64,000 nucleotides of DNA from an uncultured Prevotella sp. (GCA_900550365.1 URRR01000001.1:99978-163977), one strand, 5' to 3'; positions 18,756 to 28,965 are shown, counted from the first letter of the stretch. A program made the numbers and translations. The notes: generated by a model from the letters alone, not told the origin.

Positions 18756-19217
18756 TCATTCCGCTTCGCCGCGGCCGCCGGCCATGATGTCTTCGATAGC
18801 CTTGCCGAAGGCCTCAGGCTCCATAAATGGCCCGGCCGAGCCCTCTTCGCTCCATATCTCGATAGAGTCGTCCATGCCGATAAACCTTACGGCTTGGCTG
18901 ATGCCGGCCATTCTCATATATCTTTTGGGGATAAGGAAGCGGCCGTTGGCGTCAAGCGTGACAGCCTCGGCATCGGCTACAAACTGGCGGAAGATGCTCT
19001 GGTGGGTGCTGTCCCAGCGGTTCAGACGCATGCGGAGCACGTCAATCTGCATGTTCCACACACTTTCGGGATAGAGCACGAGGCATGGCTGGAACACGTC
19101 CTTGCGCATGACGAGACCTGACTCGCCTGCGTTTTGCAGCTCCTTGCGGAACGCCGCGGGCAGGAACACCCGCCCCTTAGCGTCTGTCTTGGCTTCAACG
19201 CTCCCTAAAAAACGCAT
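18756..19217 (-). CDS. mraZ: Transcriptional regulator MraZ, first gene of the dcw cluster
   Basis: MraZ is a ring-forming DNA-binding protein with two SpoVT/AbrB-type domains that usually regulates its own division-gene cluster. The two repeats are visible: DAKGRVFLPAAFRKEL near residues 12-27 and LDANGRFLIPKRYMRMAGI near residues 92-110. Total length is 153 residues. The ATG at 19217 opens the domain directly. A TAnnTTTG element lies 27 bp upstream. MraZ operators are normally direct repeats of a short G-rich box; the line of TGGTG/TGGGG-like words on the minus strand at 19260-19285 could serve, but I cannot show it. Confidence 0.94.
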   Translation of the reverse strand: MRFLGSVEAKTDAKGRVFLPAAFRKELQNAGESGLVMRKDVFQPCLVLYPESVWNMQIDVLRMRLNRWDSTHQSIFRQFVADAEAVTLDANGRFLIPKRYMRMAGISQAVRFIGMDDSIEIWSEEGSAGPFMEPEAFGKAIEDIMAGGRGEAE

Positions 19218-19613
19218 TGTTATTGTTACATGTAATCAAGGGGCAAAGATAAGTAAATTTCACCACAACGCACCACTTTTCCCCACAAAAGTGCAAAATA
19301 TTTATTCTCCGGCTTATCTGACAACGTACTCTTTAACATTATGACAGATGCATAAAAAGCAAAATCAAATTAATCAGCAATCAAAATTAAACTAAATTAA
19401 CATCAAAAGCATTATACCTGAATACCTGAAAAGCATAACAACCGGCTATATTCAAAACCAAATCAAGCTCAATCGCTGCAGTCCGCAGCCACGATACCAA
19501 TAAAATCACAATGAAAGCAAAAGTCTGTATTTCATGACAAAACGTCAGAACAATCCAATCCGTGACTTAACATACATTTATGTCCCTAATTTATTTAATT
19601 AGAGAGAGTATTT
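19218..19613. other. Divergent intergenic region mraZ / SusC A
   Basis: There is no gene here. It is AT-rich. The mraZ side holds the -7 candidate at 19244-19251. The SusC side (about 19504-19613) is nearly identical to the sequence upstream of SusC A' (54929-55038, opposite strand), with about four differences in 110 bp, so the duplicated unit includes the upstream control region. TACATTTA at 19573-19580 is a 7-of-8 match to the -7 consensus. Confidence 0.6.
19244..19251 (-). promoter_or_regulatory. Candidate -7 element for mraZ and the division cluster
   Basis: The minus strand reads TATCTTTG, an exact TAnnTTTG match, 27 bp before the mraZ start. No TTTG at ideal spacing is seen, but position and match make it the best promoter candidate for the eight-gene unit. 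Confidence 0.5.
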
Positions 19614-19824
19614 ATGGAAAAAAGACTAACAATGATTTTGGCCTGCCTGTTCCTGTCAATAGGAATGGCACTGGCCCAAACAGCAGTCACGGGCACAGTG
19701 GTGTCGCATGAGGACGGCCAGCCCATCATCGGCGCCACCGTTCGTGTGGTAGGTGCCAACACAGGTGCCGTGACCGACGCCGACGGCCGCTTCTCGCTGT
19801 CGTTGCCCGCCGGCCACAACACGG
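19504..19824 (+). repeat. SusC 5' cassette, copy A
   Basis: From 19583 to 19824 (leader plus first 211 coding bases) the sequence is identical to the copies at 37530 and 54960. The first 111 coding bases are identical to the copy at 36685. The similarity to A' extends upstream to about 19504. Confidence 0.9.
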
Positions 19825-22800
19825 TTAGGGTGTCTTACGTCGGAATGGTGACGCAAGACGTGACTGTGAAGGGCGGTAACATACGCGTGACGTTGGTTCC
19901 TGAGCTGACTGACCTCGATGAGGTGATGGTTGTCGCATACGGTACGGCCAAGAAATCAGCCTTCACGGGTTCGGCTGCCGTGCTCGATGATGAAGACATA
20001 TCAAAGACTGCTATTGCCAATCCTGTCAGTGCACTGACAGGTAAGGTCGCCGGCGTACAGATAAACTCTGCAACAGGACAGCCAGGACAGGAAAGCTTTA
20101 ACATCAAGATACGTGGTATTGGCTCTATCAATGCTGGTACACAGCCTCTCATTATCGTTGACGGCGCGCCTTATGATGGTGACCTGAGCACGCTTAACAA
20201 CAGCGACGTGGCTTCAATGACAGTGCTGAAGGATGCTGCCTCAGCTGCTCTTTATGGCGCGCGTGGTGCCAATGGTGTAATCATCATCACTACCAAGAGT
20301 GCCGAGCAGGGCAAGTCGTCAATCACGTTTGACGCCAAGTGGGGTTCTAACTCTCGCGCTGTGCCCGACTACAAGTATATCAATAACGCGGCAGGTTACT
20401 ATGAAACATGGTATACCGCACTGAAGAACTATGCCATATATCAGCGTGGCGACTCTGAGGCCGCTGCGTACCAGTGGGCTAACCAGCACCTGACCGCCAA
20501 CGACGAGTTTGGTCTGGCTTACAACGTGTTCTCTCTGCCAGAAGGGCAGAATCTTATCGGTACTGACGGCAAGCTGAACCCTAACGCTACATTAGGACGT
20601 GTAATCAACTATAACGGAAGCTCTTACCTGCTGACTCCTGACGACTGGACTGACGCTGCATTCCAGAACGGCTTGCGCCAGGAATACACATTGACAGCTT
20701 CTGGTTCAAATGCTAAAGGTTCGTTCTATGGCTCAGTAAACTATCTGGACAACGAGGGTATCACAGTAAGCTCTCAATACAAACGTCTCACCGGCCGTCT
20801 GAAGGCTGACTATCAGATTAAAGACTGGTTGAAGATTAGCGGTAACATGAGTTATGCTCACTATAACTCTGACTTCCTGCAGAACGACGGTGACGGTGGA
20901 AGTAACGGAAACCTGTTCTCGGTTATCTCAGTCGCTCCGATCTATCCGCTTTACGTACGCGATGCCGCAGGCAACATCCTCAAGGACGCCAACGGCCTTA
21001 CTATTTACGACTATGGTGACGGCGGTGTGATAGGTATCAGCCGACCGATGTACCCGAACTCAAACCCTTTGGGCGACCTCATGGTTGAGTCTCATAATAT
21101 TGAGGGCAACACTCTTAACGCCATGGGTTCTGCTGAAATCCGCTTTCTGAAGGACTTCAAGTTTACTTCTGTCAACAACGTAATGGTTGACGAGGCTCGT
21201 CAGACAGATACAAACAACCCGTACTACGGACAGTTTGCTACGAATAACGGTGGTATCACCAAGTACCATACACGTACATGGGCATATAACTACCAGCAGC
21301 TGCTTAACTGGCACCATCTTTTCGGTAAGCATGACGTTGAGGTAATGGTTGGTCATGAGTATTACCGCCAGCGCACCTATCTTCTGGGTGCCAACAAGAC
21401 CAACATGTTCTCTATCTTCAACACCGAGCTTAACTCGGCGATCACCAATGGCTCAATGGAGTCATATACGACCGACTACAACGTTGAAGGCTACTTCGGA
21501 CGTGCCCAATATAACTATGACGAGAAGTATTTCGGCTCGGTTTCTTACCGTCGCGACGCTTCTTCACGTTTCGCTCCCGAGAACCGTTGGGGTAACTTCT
21601 GGTCAATCGGCGGTGCATGGCTCATTAACAAGGAGAGCTGGTTCAACGCTTCTTGGGTTGACGAATTGAAGTTCAAGGCTTCTTACGGTGAGCAGGGTAA
21701 CGACAACATCAGTAATTTCCTTTATACTGACCGTTACACCATTATGGACTCTAACGGCAGCATCTCGCTGACACCGTCAAGCTCAAAAGGAAACCGTGAA
21801 ATTACATGGGAGACCAACGCCAACTTCAACACAGGCTTCGAGTTCTCTTTCTTCAACGGCAGACTGGCAGGTAGTGCCGAGTTCTTCTATCGCAAGACCT
21901 CTGACATGCTTTCAGCATTCTATCTGCCGACATCTTCAGGCTATTCAGGCTATTACGACAACGTAGGTGACATGACCAACATCGGCTTCGAGCTTGGTCT
22001 TAATGCCACTCCTATCAGGACAAGAGACCTTAAATGGGACATCACTCTTAACCTGACTACATACAAGAACGAAATCAGCTATCTGGCCGATGCCAATAAG
22101 ACTTCTGTAGTTGACGGTGTTCACGGTTACAGCAGCAGCAACCACTATTATGGAGAAGGCGAGCCTATGTACACATGGTATCTCGTTAAATATGCCGGCG
22201 TCTACAACAATCCTGACGATCCCAGCGACCCGAACAACGGTAAGGCTCTGTACTGGAAAGACGCAACAGACGAGAACGGTAATCCCATACAGACTACGAC
22301 GACTAATGCCAGTGAGGCTACACGTCACTTGTGCGGAACCGCGTTGCCTGATGTTTACGGAGGTTTCGGCACCAGCCTGAGCTGGAAAGGCTTCGACCTG
22401 TCGTTCGACTTCACTTATCAGATTGGCGGTAAGGTTTACGACTATGGTTACGCTTCGTCAATGGGCGGAAGCCGTGGTACACAGATACACACCGACATGC
22501 TCAACGCATGGACTCCGACAAATACTAATACGTCAGTGCCTCGCTTTGAATACAACGACACATACATGGCATATTCATCTGACCGCTGGCTGACAAGCGC
22601 GTCATACCTCTGTCTGCAGAATGTCAACATAGGCTACACTCTGCCTGCTAAGCTGTGCCATAAGATTGGTATCGAGGGCATACGCGTTTACGCTACCGGC
22701 AACAACCTCTGGTTGTGGTCTAAGCGTCAGGGCCTCGACCCTCGCCAGACTATCACTGGAGATATCTCTGCTGACTATTATTCTCCGGTACGCACCATCT

Positions 22801-22826
22801 CAGGTGGCATTACTTTAACATTCTAA
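19614..22826 (+). CDS. SusC/RagA-like TonB-dependent transporter, operon A
   Basis: This 1070-residue outer membrane importer is powered by TonB. The signal peptide MEKRLTMILACLFLSIGMALA is cleaved before QTAVTGTVV. A carboxypeptidase-D-regulatory-like domain spans about 22-100, the TonB-box region DLDEVMVVAYGTAKKSAFTG follows, and the plug (about 120-235) carries IKIRGIGSINAGTQPLIIVDG and ASAALYGARGANGVIIITTK. The barrel ends in Phe (GGITLTF). It is a close paralogue of the B' and A' SusC proteins; shared barrel blocks include SYRRDASSRFAPENRWGNFW. The SusD partner begins 15 bp later. Since the operon ends in a peptidase and has no glycan enzyme, peptides are the likely cargo, as known for RagAB of Porphyromonas gingivalis; this is inference. 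Confidence 0.93.
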   Translation: MEKRLTMILACLFLSIGMALAQTAVTGTVVSHEDGQPIIGATVRVVGANTGAVTDADGRFSLSLPAGHNTVRVSYVGMVTQDVTVKGGNIRVTLVPELTDLDEVMVVAYGTAKKSAFTGSAAVLDDEDISKTAIANPVSALTGKVAGVQINSATGQPGQESFNIKIRGIGSINAGTQPLIIVDGAPYDGDLSTLNNSDVASMTVLKDAASAALYGARGANGVIIITTKSAEQGKSSITFDAKWGSNSRAVPDYKYINNAAGYYETWYTALKNYAIYQRGDSEAAAYQWANQHLTANDEFGLAYNVFSLPEGQNLIGTDGKLNPNATLGRVINYNGSSYLLTPDDWTDAAFQNGLRQEYTLTASGSNAKGSFYGSVNYLDNEGITVSSQYKRLTGRLKADYQIKDWLKISGNMSYAHYNSDFLQNDGDGGSNGNLFSVISVAPIYPLYVRDAAGNILKDANGLTIYDYGDGGVIGISRPMYPNSNPLGDLMVESHNIEGNTLNAMGSAEIRFLKDFKFTSVNNVMVDEARQTDTNNPYYGQFATNNGGITKYHTRTWAYNYQQLLNWHHLFGKHDVEVMVGHEYYRQRTYLLGANKTNMFSIFNTELNSAITNGSMESYTTDYNVEGYFGRAQYNYDEKYFGSVSYRRDASSRFAPENRWGNFWSIGGAWLINKESWFNASWVDELKFKASYGEQGNDNISNFLYTDRYTIMDSNGSISLTPSSSKGNREITWETNANFNTGFEFSFFNGRLAGSAEFFYRKTSDMLSAFYLPTSSGYSGYYDNVGDMTNIGFELGLNATPIRTRDLKWDITLNLTTYKNEISYLADANKTSVVDGVHGYSSSNHYYGEGEPMYTWYLVKYAGVYNNPDDPSDPNNGKALYWKDATDENGNPIQTTTTNASEATRHLCGTALPDVYGGFGTSLSWKGFDLSFDFTYQIGGKVYDYGYASSMGGSRGTQIHTDMLNAWTPTNTNTSVPRFEYNDTYMAYSSDRWLTSASYLCLQNVNIGYTLPAKLCHKIGIEGIRVYATGNNLWLWSKRQGLDPRQTITGDISADYYSPVRTISGGITLTF

Positions 22827-22841
22827 AAAAGATTAACGAAG

Positions 22842-24452
22842 ATGAAAAATATAAGAAGAAAACTGATATATGGACTCGGTGCAGCTGTACTGTCAGCGTC
22901 GTCGCTTACCTTCACGGGCTGTATCGAAGAGGCGGTAATGACCAACGGCGCAACCCAAGAGCAGGTAAACGAAAACACAAACGCTAAAGAGAACTTCCTG
23001 CTGGCTATACCGTCTTATCTTAATGAGATATGGATGAGTAGCCGTGCCTACTCTTGGGGTTACGGAGCAATAATGCATATCCGTGACACCCAGACTCAGG
23101 ATATGGCCAACACCGACGTTGATGGATACAACTGGTTTGCTCCATGGGCCGAGAATGTTTATCAGGGCCGCGACTATATTTATGGACAGTTTATCTGGGA
23201 ATACCAGTACAGCTGTATCAATACCGTAAACCTTGCAGTGTCTGCGGTTGACGCCGAAAGCGAGAACCCTACGGACAAGGGCTTCCTCGGTGCTGCGCTT
23301 GCTTACCGTGCGATGTTCTATCTTGACCTCGCCCGCGAGTATGAATGGCTTCCTAATGACGCTACTCAGCCAGTAAGCCCAGAAGGTAACAATATCGAGG
23401 GGCTGACCGTACCTATTGTACGTGAAGGCATGAGTGAGGATGATCAGCGTGTAAATCCGCGCGCTACCAAGGAAGACATGGCAGCGTTTATCCTTGAAGA
23501 CCTTACAAGGGCCGAGGAGCTTATTCCCAACCTGACACTTGCTGACAAGACTCTGCCTCATCTCGACTGTGTTTATGGCCTTCTGGCACGTTACTACATG
23601 TGGCTTGAGGATTATGCAAATGCCGAGAAATACGCGCGTATGGCAATCAATGAGAGCAGCACTCCGGTTATTACCGAGACTGAAGCACTCAACACGACTT
23701 CAGGCTTCAACACGCTTTCGCAGTTTATGTGGGGTGGACAGAACACAACTTCAGGCTTGCGCAGCAACCTGCTTAACTGGACTTCATGGATGAGCAATGA
23801 GGCTCAGTTCGGATATGCGTCATATGCCCCCTGCACAATGGACGCAGCAATATACCAGCGCATCAGCGATACCGACTGGCGAAAGCTGATGTGGAAGGCT
23901 CCTGCAGGTTCTGCTCTTGACGGTAAGAATACCTATATCGACGCCGAATATGGTGAATCTCTTCCTGAATACGCTTCTTTGAAATTCCGTCCGGGTTCAG
24001 GTGAGGTCGGTGATTATAATGTCGGTTCAGCTGCAGCATACCCGCTTATGCGTGTTGAAGAGATGTATTTCATCGAGGCTGAGGCCGCCGCTCATCAGGA
24101 TGTAGCGCGTGGTAAACAACTCTTGGAGAGTTTCATGCGCACATACCGTGACCAGAACTACACATGCGCGGCAACTTCAACTGATGATGTTGTTGAGGAA
24201 ATAGTATTCCAGAAGCGTGTAGAGTTGTGGGGTGAGGGCCAGACTTTCTTCGATGTAAAGCGCCTCAACTACCCGGTAACCCGTGGTTATGATGGAACCA
24301 ACCACGTAGCTCTTGAGTGTCTTAACACTACAACCCGTCCTGCTTGGATGAACTGGGTAATCATTGTAACTGAGGAAGACAACAACAGCGGCGTGCGCGG
24401 ATACAACAATCCTGACCCCACCGGCGCATATTCTACATGGGTAGGCAAGTAA
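22842..24452 (+). CDS. SusD/RagB-like surface lipoprotein, operon A
   Basis: This is the substrate-capturing lid for the SusC encoded just upstream. It has 536 residues. The lipobox FTGC puts the lipid on Cys27, followed by IEEAV, an acidic export signal. Helical repeats include LGAALAYRAMFYLDLAREYEWLPND. The C-terminal SusD motifs are YPLMRVEEMYFIEAEAAAHQ and RVELWGEGQTFFDVKRLNYP. It is closely similar to the SusD proteins of B' and A' and unlike that of B. The gap to the next gene is 28 bp, so SusC, SusD and the lipoprotein form one tight unit. Confidence 0.92.
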   Translation: MKNIRRKLIYGLGAAVLSASSLTFTGCIEEAVMTNGATQEQVNENTNAKENFLLAIPSYLNEIWMSSRAYSWGYGAIMHIRDTQTQDMANTDVDGYNWFAPWAENVYQGRDYIYGQFIWEYQYSCINTVNLAVSAVDAESENPTDKGFLGAALAYRAMFYLDLAREYEWLPNDATQPVSPEGNNIEGLTVPIVREGMSEDDQRVNPRATKEDMAAFILEDLTRAEELIPNLTLADKTLPHLDCVYGLLARYYMWLEDYANAEKYARMAINESSTPVITETEALNTTSGFNTLSQFMWGGQNTTSGLRSNLLNWTSWMSNEAQFGYASYAPCTMDAAIYQRISDTDWRKLMWKAPAGSALDGKNTYIDAEYGESLPEYASLKFRPGSGEVGDYNVGSAAAYPLMRVEEMYFIEAEAAAHQDVARGKQLLESFMRTYRDQNYTCAATSTDDVVEEIVFQKRVELWGEGQTFFDVKRLNYPVTRGYDGTNHVALECLNTTTRPAWMNWVIIVTEEDNNSGVRGYNNPDPTGAYSTWVGK

Positions 24453-24480
24453 AGAATAAAAATTATAAACTGATATAGCA

Positions 24481-26394
24481 ATGAACAAAATAAACAGTAT
24501 TTTCACAATGCTACTCCTCTCGGTACTGGCCCTTACATTAGGGTCATGTACTGAAGAGTACGAATACTCTGCGGCCAGGGTTGAAGGCGAGCAAGTGTAC
24601 TTCAGCAATACGTTGAGCTCAACGGTAAATCTGAGCAGCACTGAAAGCAGCTATGCCATACAGCTTAACCGCATTAACACCAGCGACGAACTGACTGTAA
24701 ACCTTACAATCAGCGATGAGAGCGGAATTTACTCAATCCCATCATCTGTTACTTTCGCACAGGGTGAAAGCTCTACTTCTTTCAACTTGAACTACGACCC
24801 GTCAAAGCTGGAGTATGACGTGTTCAACAGCGTGACAATAGCTATCGCTGACGCTGACTACACCACACCTTACGGAAATTCTTCTTACACATTCAACGCT
24901 GGAATGTCATCGCCTTACGTATCACTCGGTATAGGACGTTTCTCTGACTCGTTCTTTATTGAAGGATATGCAGATGTTGAGATTATGCAAAACCAGAACA
25001 ATCCAAACCAGTTCAGAGTAATGCATCCATATGATGAATTTGCTGAATTATTTAGTGAGTCGGGGTACAATCTAAGCGGACAACCTTCAGAATATCTCGA
25101 ATTTGAAATACTTCAGCCTGGTGATGAACTTGCTGGTGTAAGTGTAACAATGTCGGATCTTGTATATTTTTCTCCCACAGAAACAAGTATAATTGTCAAT
25201 GACACATATGGTGTGCCTGTAAATGTTTATCATCCAGTCCATTTCAGTGGAGGCAATGTTGAGTCTGCATGGACTCATAATACGGTGATTAATTATCAGG
25301 AGAACGGTCTTCCGGGTGAAGTTCAGCTTGCTCCATTTTATTATATGGAGAATACCGGAGGTTGGAATTATAGTCAAGATGACGGAATGATTACAATTAC
25401 ATTCCCCGGCTATGAGCAGAAGGATTATTCTGTCAGCGTGAATTATCTCGGTGCGTTCTCAAGCGTTGACGAGCAGAGCTATGCAATTGGTAACGTAACG
25501 CTTGGTGCGGATATTGAGGAGGCTCAGGTTGCAGTTGTTGAAGGAAAAGACGTAAATAGCGCCCTGTCACAGATACTCAGCGGAGCCGTTGAGACAGTTA
25601 CTGTTACCGAAAGCGGAGAAGTGCGTATTCCTTGTGACTACAGCGGAGACTGCACAATGGTTGTAATCGGCTACGCTGAAGGAGAAATGCAGAACTACGC
25701 TACTGTTTCATTCACATTCTCTCTCAGCCCGAGCGAATGGAATTCTATCGGAACCGGACTCTATACAGACTATATGGCAGCATGTATGTATGTTGGATTT
25801 GAACCTGTGACATATGAAGTTGAAGTGCAGGAAAACAAAAACACTCCTGGCATTTACCGTATAATGACTCCTTATGCGCCGGAAATTTATCCTTACGGTG
25901 ACGGTTGGGGATATGATTCTTCCGTTCCTGGTAACATTATAGTTAATGCTTCTGACCCTGAGGCTGTTTATATCGAGATGCAGTCAATCGGTATCAATGA
26001 TCCTCAATATGGATACTCTTATATCCTTACCAACGGAGGAGGATATATTGGCGCAGGTAATCCTTTTGATGTGGTAAAGCAAGCAGGATTAATCAAGGGA
26101 ACATTGACCAATGGCGTAATTTCATTTGAACCGGCTGAGCTGCTGTTTACAGATGACGCGACATATGCACAGAGCGGTGTTTACATTCCTGATAAAGTAA
26201 ATGAAACAGAGTTCCTTGTACTTCCGTCTGCTGTAACAGAACAAGCCAAGGCTAAAGCTCAGATGTCGGCTAAAGCTCAGAAGCACATGCCAAAGATCAG
26301 GAAGACTTTGACGAAAGCAAGAGAAGGAAATTTAAAAATACAAAAGAGATTGCCCTTATCTGTTATGAACTTTAAGAAAATTGTCCGTAATTAA
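24481..26394 (+). CDS. Surface lipoprotein with Ig-like domain, duplicated beta-domain and basic tail, operon A
   Basis: I do not recognise a named family for the whole protein (637 residues). The lipobox LGSC lipidates Cys23, followed by TEEYEY, an acidic export signal. Residues about 30-140 look like a Calx-beta or Ig-like sandwich (ELTVNLTISDESG, TIAIADADYTTPYG) and match the N terminus of the B' lipoprotein. Two later units share the pattern F/Y-x-D, then V-E-(I/V)-x2-N, then N-P-N-Q-F-R-V-M-H-P-Y or T-P-G-I-Y-R-I-M-T-P-Y, near residues 165-250 and 425-510. The last 50 residues are strongly basic (KIRKTLTKAREGNLKIQKR) and end FKKIVRN. It occupies the SusE/F position, so a ligand-binding role at the surface is likely. 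Confidence 0.75.
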   Translation: MNKINSIFTMLLLSVLALTLGSCTEEYEYSAARVEGEQVYFSNTLSSTVNLSSTESSYAIQLNRINTSDELTVNLTISDESGIYSIPSSVTFAQGESSTSFNLNYDPSKLEYDVFNSVTIAIADADYTTPYGNSSYTFNAGMSSPYVSLGIGRFSDSFFIEGYADVEIMQNQNNPNQFRVMHPYDEFAELFSESGYNLSGQPSEYLEFEILQPGDELAGVSVTMSDLVYFSPTETSIIVNDTYGVPVNVYHPVHFSGGNVESAWTHNTVINYQENGLPGEVQLAPFYYMENTGGWNYSQDDGMITITFPGYEQKDYSVSVNYLGAFSSVDEQSYAIGNVTLGADIEEAQVAVVEGKDVNSALSQILSGAVETVTVTESGEVRIPCDYSGDCTMVVIGYAEGEMQNYATVSFTFSLSPSEWNSIGTGLYTDYMAACMYVGFEPVTYEVEVQENKNTPGIYRIMTPYAPEIYPYGDGWGYDSSVPGNIIVNASDPEAVYIEMQSIGINDPQYGYSYILTNGGGYIGAGNPFDVVKQAGLIKGTLTNGVISFEPAELLFTDDATYAQSGVYIPDKVNETEFLVLPSAVTEQAKAKAQMSAKAQKHMPKIRKTLTKAREGNLKIQKRLPLSVMNFKKIVRN

Positions 26395-26416
26395 ATACGA
26401 ATAACAACATCGAAAC

Positions 26417-26461
26417 AGGATGGAGTTGCGACCGCAGCATGTCGCGGCTTCATCCTTTTTT
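26417..26461 (+). terminator. Intrinsic terminator between lipoprotein and M6 peptidase, operon A
   Basis: A 16-bp stem (26417-26432 with 26441-26456, three G-T wobbles) closes an 8-nt loop and is followed by five more T. Only 23 bp remain before the peptidase ATG at 26485, with no promoter-like element. The peptidase is therefore probably expressed by read-through, at a lower level than SusCD. Confidence 0.85.
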
Positions 26462-26484
26462 GCATAAACAAAACATAAACAACT

Positions 26485-28614
26485 ATGAAAAGAACATTTA
26501 TCGCAATCGCAATGTTGGCGCTCTCACTCGGCATTATGGCCGTTCCGGCCAAGCGCGGACAGTGGAAAACGGTGAAATTGGCTGACGGAACGCAGGTCAG
26601 GGTTGAGCTTCGTGGCGACGAGTTCTGCCACTACTGGCAGGCGGATGACGGCCGCAAGTTCGTAAGAAACACCGCCACCGGCCGCTACGAAATTGCAGAC
26701 ATGACGTCATTGGTAAAACTGGCGGAGGCGAAACGTGCCGCAGCAAACGTGCAGTCGGCCGGCAGACAGAACGCTCTGGCGCGTACGCCGTCGGCTAATG
26801 CGCCCTCAGCTTACACGGGCGAGAAGAAAGGACTTGTGATTCTCGTGGAATTTCCCGACATGCAGTTTACAGCCGGAAGCCGTGAACTTTACGAAAGGAT
26901 TATAAACGAGCAGAACTATTCTGACTCAGGACTGGGGTTCGTAGGTTCTGTCAGAGACTACTTCAACGACCAAAGCCGTGGCGCGTTCGACCTTACTTTC
27001 GACATCGCCGGCCCCGTAATGATGCCTGAAGGCTATGCTACGTATGGCGGTGATACGCCTTACCAGGACGCTAATGTTGCCACAATGCTGCGCTATGCGC
27101 TCAATGCCGTTGACGATGAGGTTGATTATACCCAGTATGACTGGAACGGTGACGGACAAGTAGAGCAGGTGTTCTTCATCTATGCCGGCCTTGGTCAGGC
27201 CAACGGAGGTGACGACAATACAATATGGCCGCACAAGAGTGCGGTAGCAAACGAGGCCGGAACTGATTATATCAAACTTGACGGCATACGCATCTATGAC
27301 TATGCGTGCAGTTGCGAGCTGCAGCCGGTGTACGGAGTACAGGGAAACCAGATTGTAATTACCGGCACTCATATTGACGGTATCGGCACAATCTGCCACG
27401 AGTACAGCCACTGCTTAGGTCTGGCCGACCTTTATGACACTGATTATTCAGGCGGTTACGGCATGGATAGTTGGGACTTAATGTCGTCAGGCTCATATAA
27501 CGGCAACGGATTCCGCCCCGCCTGCTATACCGGCTTCGAGCGTATGCAGATAGGATGGGAACAGCCTGTGGAACTGGTATCTGACACTGAAATTACCGGA
27601 ATGAAGAGTATAGAGGAAGGGGGCGGCTCATATATCATACGTCACGATGTGAATCAGGATGAATATTACATCCTGGAGAACCGTCAGCGGTCAGGACGCT
27701 GGGATGCCGGACTGCCGGGAGAAGGACTCTTGATAACACACGTTGACTACAGTCAGGCAGCGTGGACTAACAATACACCAAATGACATCCCTGACCATCA
27801 GCGCTGTACACCGATTCCGGCCGACAATAATTTTTATACTAGCAGCCAGAACGTAGGCGGCGATGCATGGCCATATAATGGCAATAACAACCTGACAAAC
27901 GATTCAAGACCGGCAGCAACCGTGTATGCGAAAAATACTGACGGCACATATTATATGAACAAATCAGTGACAGACATAATCCAGAACGCCGACGGTACTG
28001 TAAGCTTCAGCTTCAGCATAGTAGACAGCACTCCCTTGTTCTACGAGTCATTTGATGGCTGCTCGGGAAAAGGAGGCAACGACGGGAATTTCATCAATAT
28101 GGGTGTAAATCCTGTAGGCAAGGGCAATCTGATTACTGACAATGACGGCTGGACCGGCAACGGCGGAGGAGCGAGCAAGTGTGCCCTATTCAGCGATGCG
28201 GCGACTACACCTACTTTCAATATCAACGGCCAGGCTGAAATGACGTTCAGCGCTGCGCCACTGACAACAGGTGTCACAAATCCTGTCATTAACATCGCTG
28301 TAAACGGAGATGCCGAGCTGGGCGGAACTCAGGCTGCCATGACATTGGGACGCTTCACAAACTATTCTATTGATATAAAGGGCAATGGACCGATAAGTAT
28401 CACTTTCTCATCGAATACTTCATTCTTCCTTGATGAAGTAAGAGTACGTAAAAGCGTTACGACAGGTATTTCCAATCTCATCATAAATGAAACCCAGTCA
28501 GAGCCTGCCGACAACCGCATCTACAGCATTGACGGACGTTATGTAGGAAAAGACGCCAGCAGTCTGGGCAAGGGCCTGTACATACGTAACGGCAAGAAGT
28601 TCGTGAAGAAGTAA
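26485..28614 (+). CDS. Secreted M6-family zinc metallopeptidase, operon A
   Basis: This 709-residue secreted peptidase is related to immune inhibitor A. The signal peptide is MKRTFIAIAMLALSLGIMAVPA. A pro-region follows to about residue 110, then the catalytic domain starting at KKGLVILVEFPDM. The zinc site is HEYSHCLGLAD (His305, Glu306, His309, with Asp315 in the HExxHxxGxxD pattern), and the Met-turn is WDLMSSGSY. A beta-sandwich domain covers about 510-660 (FYESFDGC onward, jellyroll-like). The C terminus carries an IYSIDGRYVG tail ending KKFVKK, which resembles a type IX secretion sorting domain. The copy in A' is nearly identical over the first 280 residues. A protein substrate at the cell surface or outside is expected. 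Confidence 0.92.
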   Translation: MKRTFIAIAMLALSLGIMAVPAKRGQWKTVKLADGTQVRVELRGDEFCHYWQADDGRKFVRNTATGRYEIADMTSLVKLAEAKRAAANVQSAGRQNALARTPSANAPSAYTGEKKGLVILVEFPDMQFTAGSRELYERIINEQNYSDSGLGFVGSVRDYFNDQSRGAFDLTFDIAGPVMMPEGYATYGGDTPYQDANVATMLRYALNAVDDEVDYTQYDWNGDGQVEQVFFIYAGLGQANGGDDNTIWPHKSAVANEAGTDYIKLDGIRIYDYACSCELQPVYGVQGNQIVITGTHIDGIGTICHEYSHCLGLADLYDTDYSGGYGMDSWDLMSSGSYNGNGFRPACYTGFERMQIGWEQPVELVSDTEITGMKSIEEGGGSYIIRHDVNQDEYYILENRQRSGRWDAGLPGEGLLITHVDYSQAAWTNNTPNDIPDHQRCTPIPADNNFYTSSQNVGGDAWPYNGNNNLTNDSRPAATVYAKNTDGTYYMNKSVTDIIQNADGTVSFSFSIVDSTPLFYESFDGCSGKGGNDGNFINMGVNPVGKGNLITDNDGWTGNGGGASKCALFSDAATTPTFNINGQAEMTFSAAPLTTGVTNPVINIAVNGDAELGGTQAAMTLGRFTNYSIDIKGNGPISITFSSNTSFFLDEVRVRKSVTTGISNLIINETQSEPADNRIYSIDGRYVGKDASSLGKGLYIRNGKKFVKK

Positions 28615-28664
28615 ACACATGTATCGATGCCGGTACGATAAGGCGTTGATATTCAATAAATTAC

Positions 28665-28701
28665 AAAAGGCCGTCTTTTGCGCTGCAAAAGGCGGCCTTT
28701 T
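28665..28701. terminator. GCAAAAGACGGCC hairpin after M6 gene A
   Basis: A 17-bp stem (28665-28681 with 28685-28701, one G-T wobble) has a 3-nt loop and a TTTT edge. It sits 50 bp after the stop codon and probably ends transcription. The head TTGATATTCAAT lies at 28646-28657. Confidence 0.65.
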
Positions 28702-28932
28702 GGCTTATGATTGACGGCCTTTTACATTCCGTTTTGCCGTCTTTTAGGTTCATCCGCAGTTCAGATGTATGAGACTAAAGTATGGCTCATCCGCAGTTCA
28801 GATGCATAATGACAATAATATGGCAGCGAACAATAATACGGACAATATGGCCGTTACAGTTATTTTATTTTTTGAAAAACATCTCTCATCTGTCACATTT
28901 CCATTATAATTCATTTATTTTCAACCGGTTAT

Positions 28933-28965
28933 GCAGTGACAGATGTTTTTTACATCTGTCACTGC
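28933..28965. repeat. GTGACAGATGT palindrome, copy 1
   Basis: Perfect 14-bp arms (28933-28946, 28952-28965) flank a TTTTT loop. A close relative at 29088-29118 has 13-bp arms. The core arm GTGACAGATGT is the same in both. Further half-arms (GTGACAGATGAGAGATG) lie at about 29156. Confidence 0.9.

Noticed and set aside
17664..19121. 485-codon open frame on the plus strand opposite rsmH and mraZ
   Set aside because: Antisense shadow of two well-defined genes; His- and Val-rich composition typical of reversed coding DNA.
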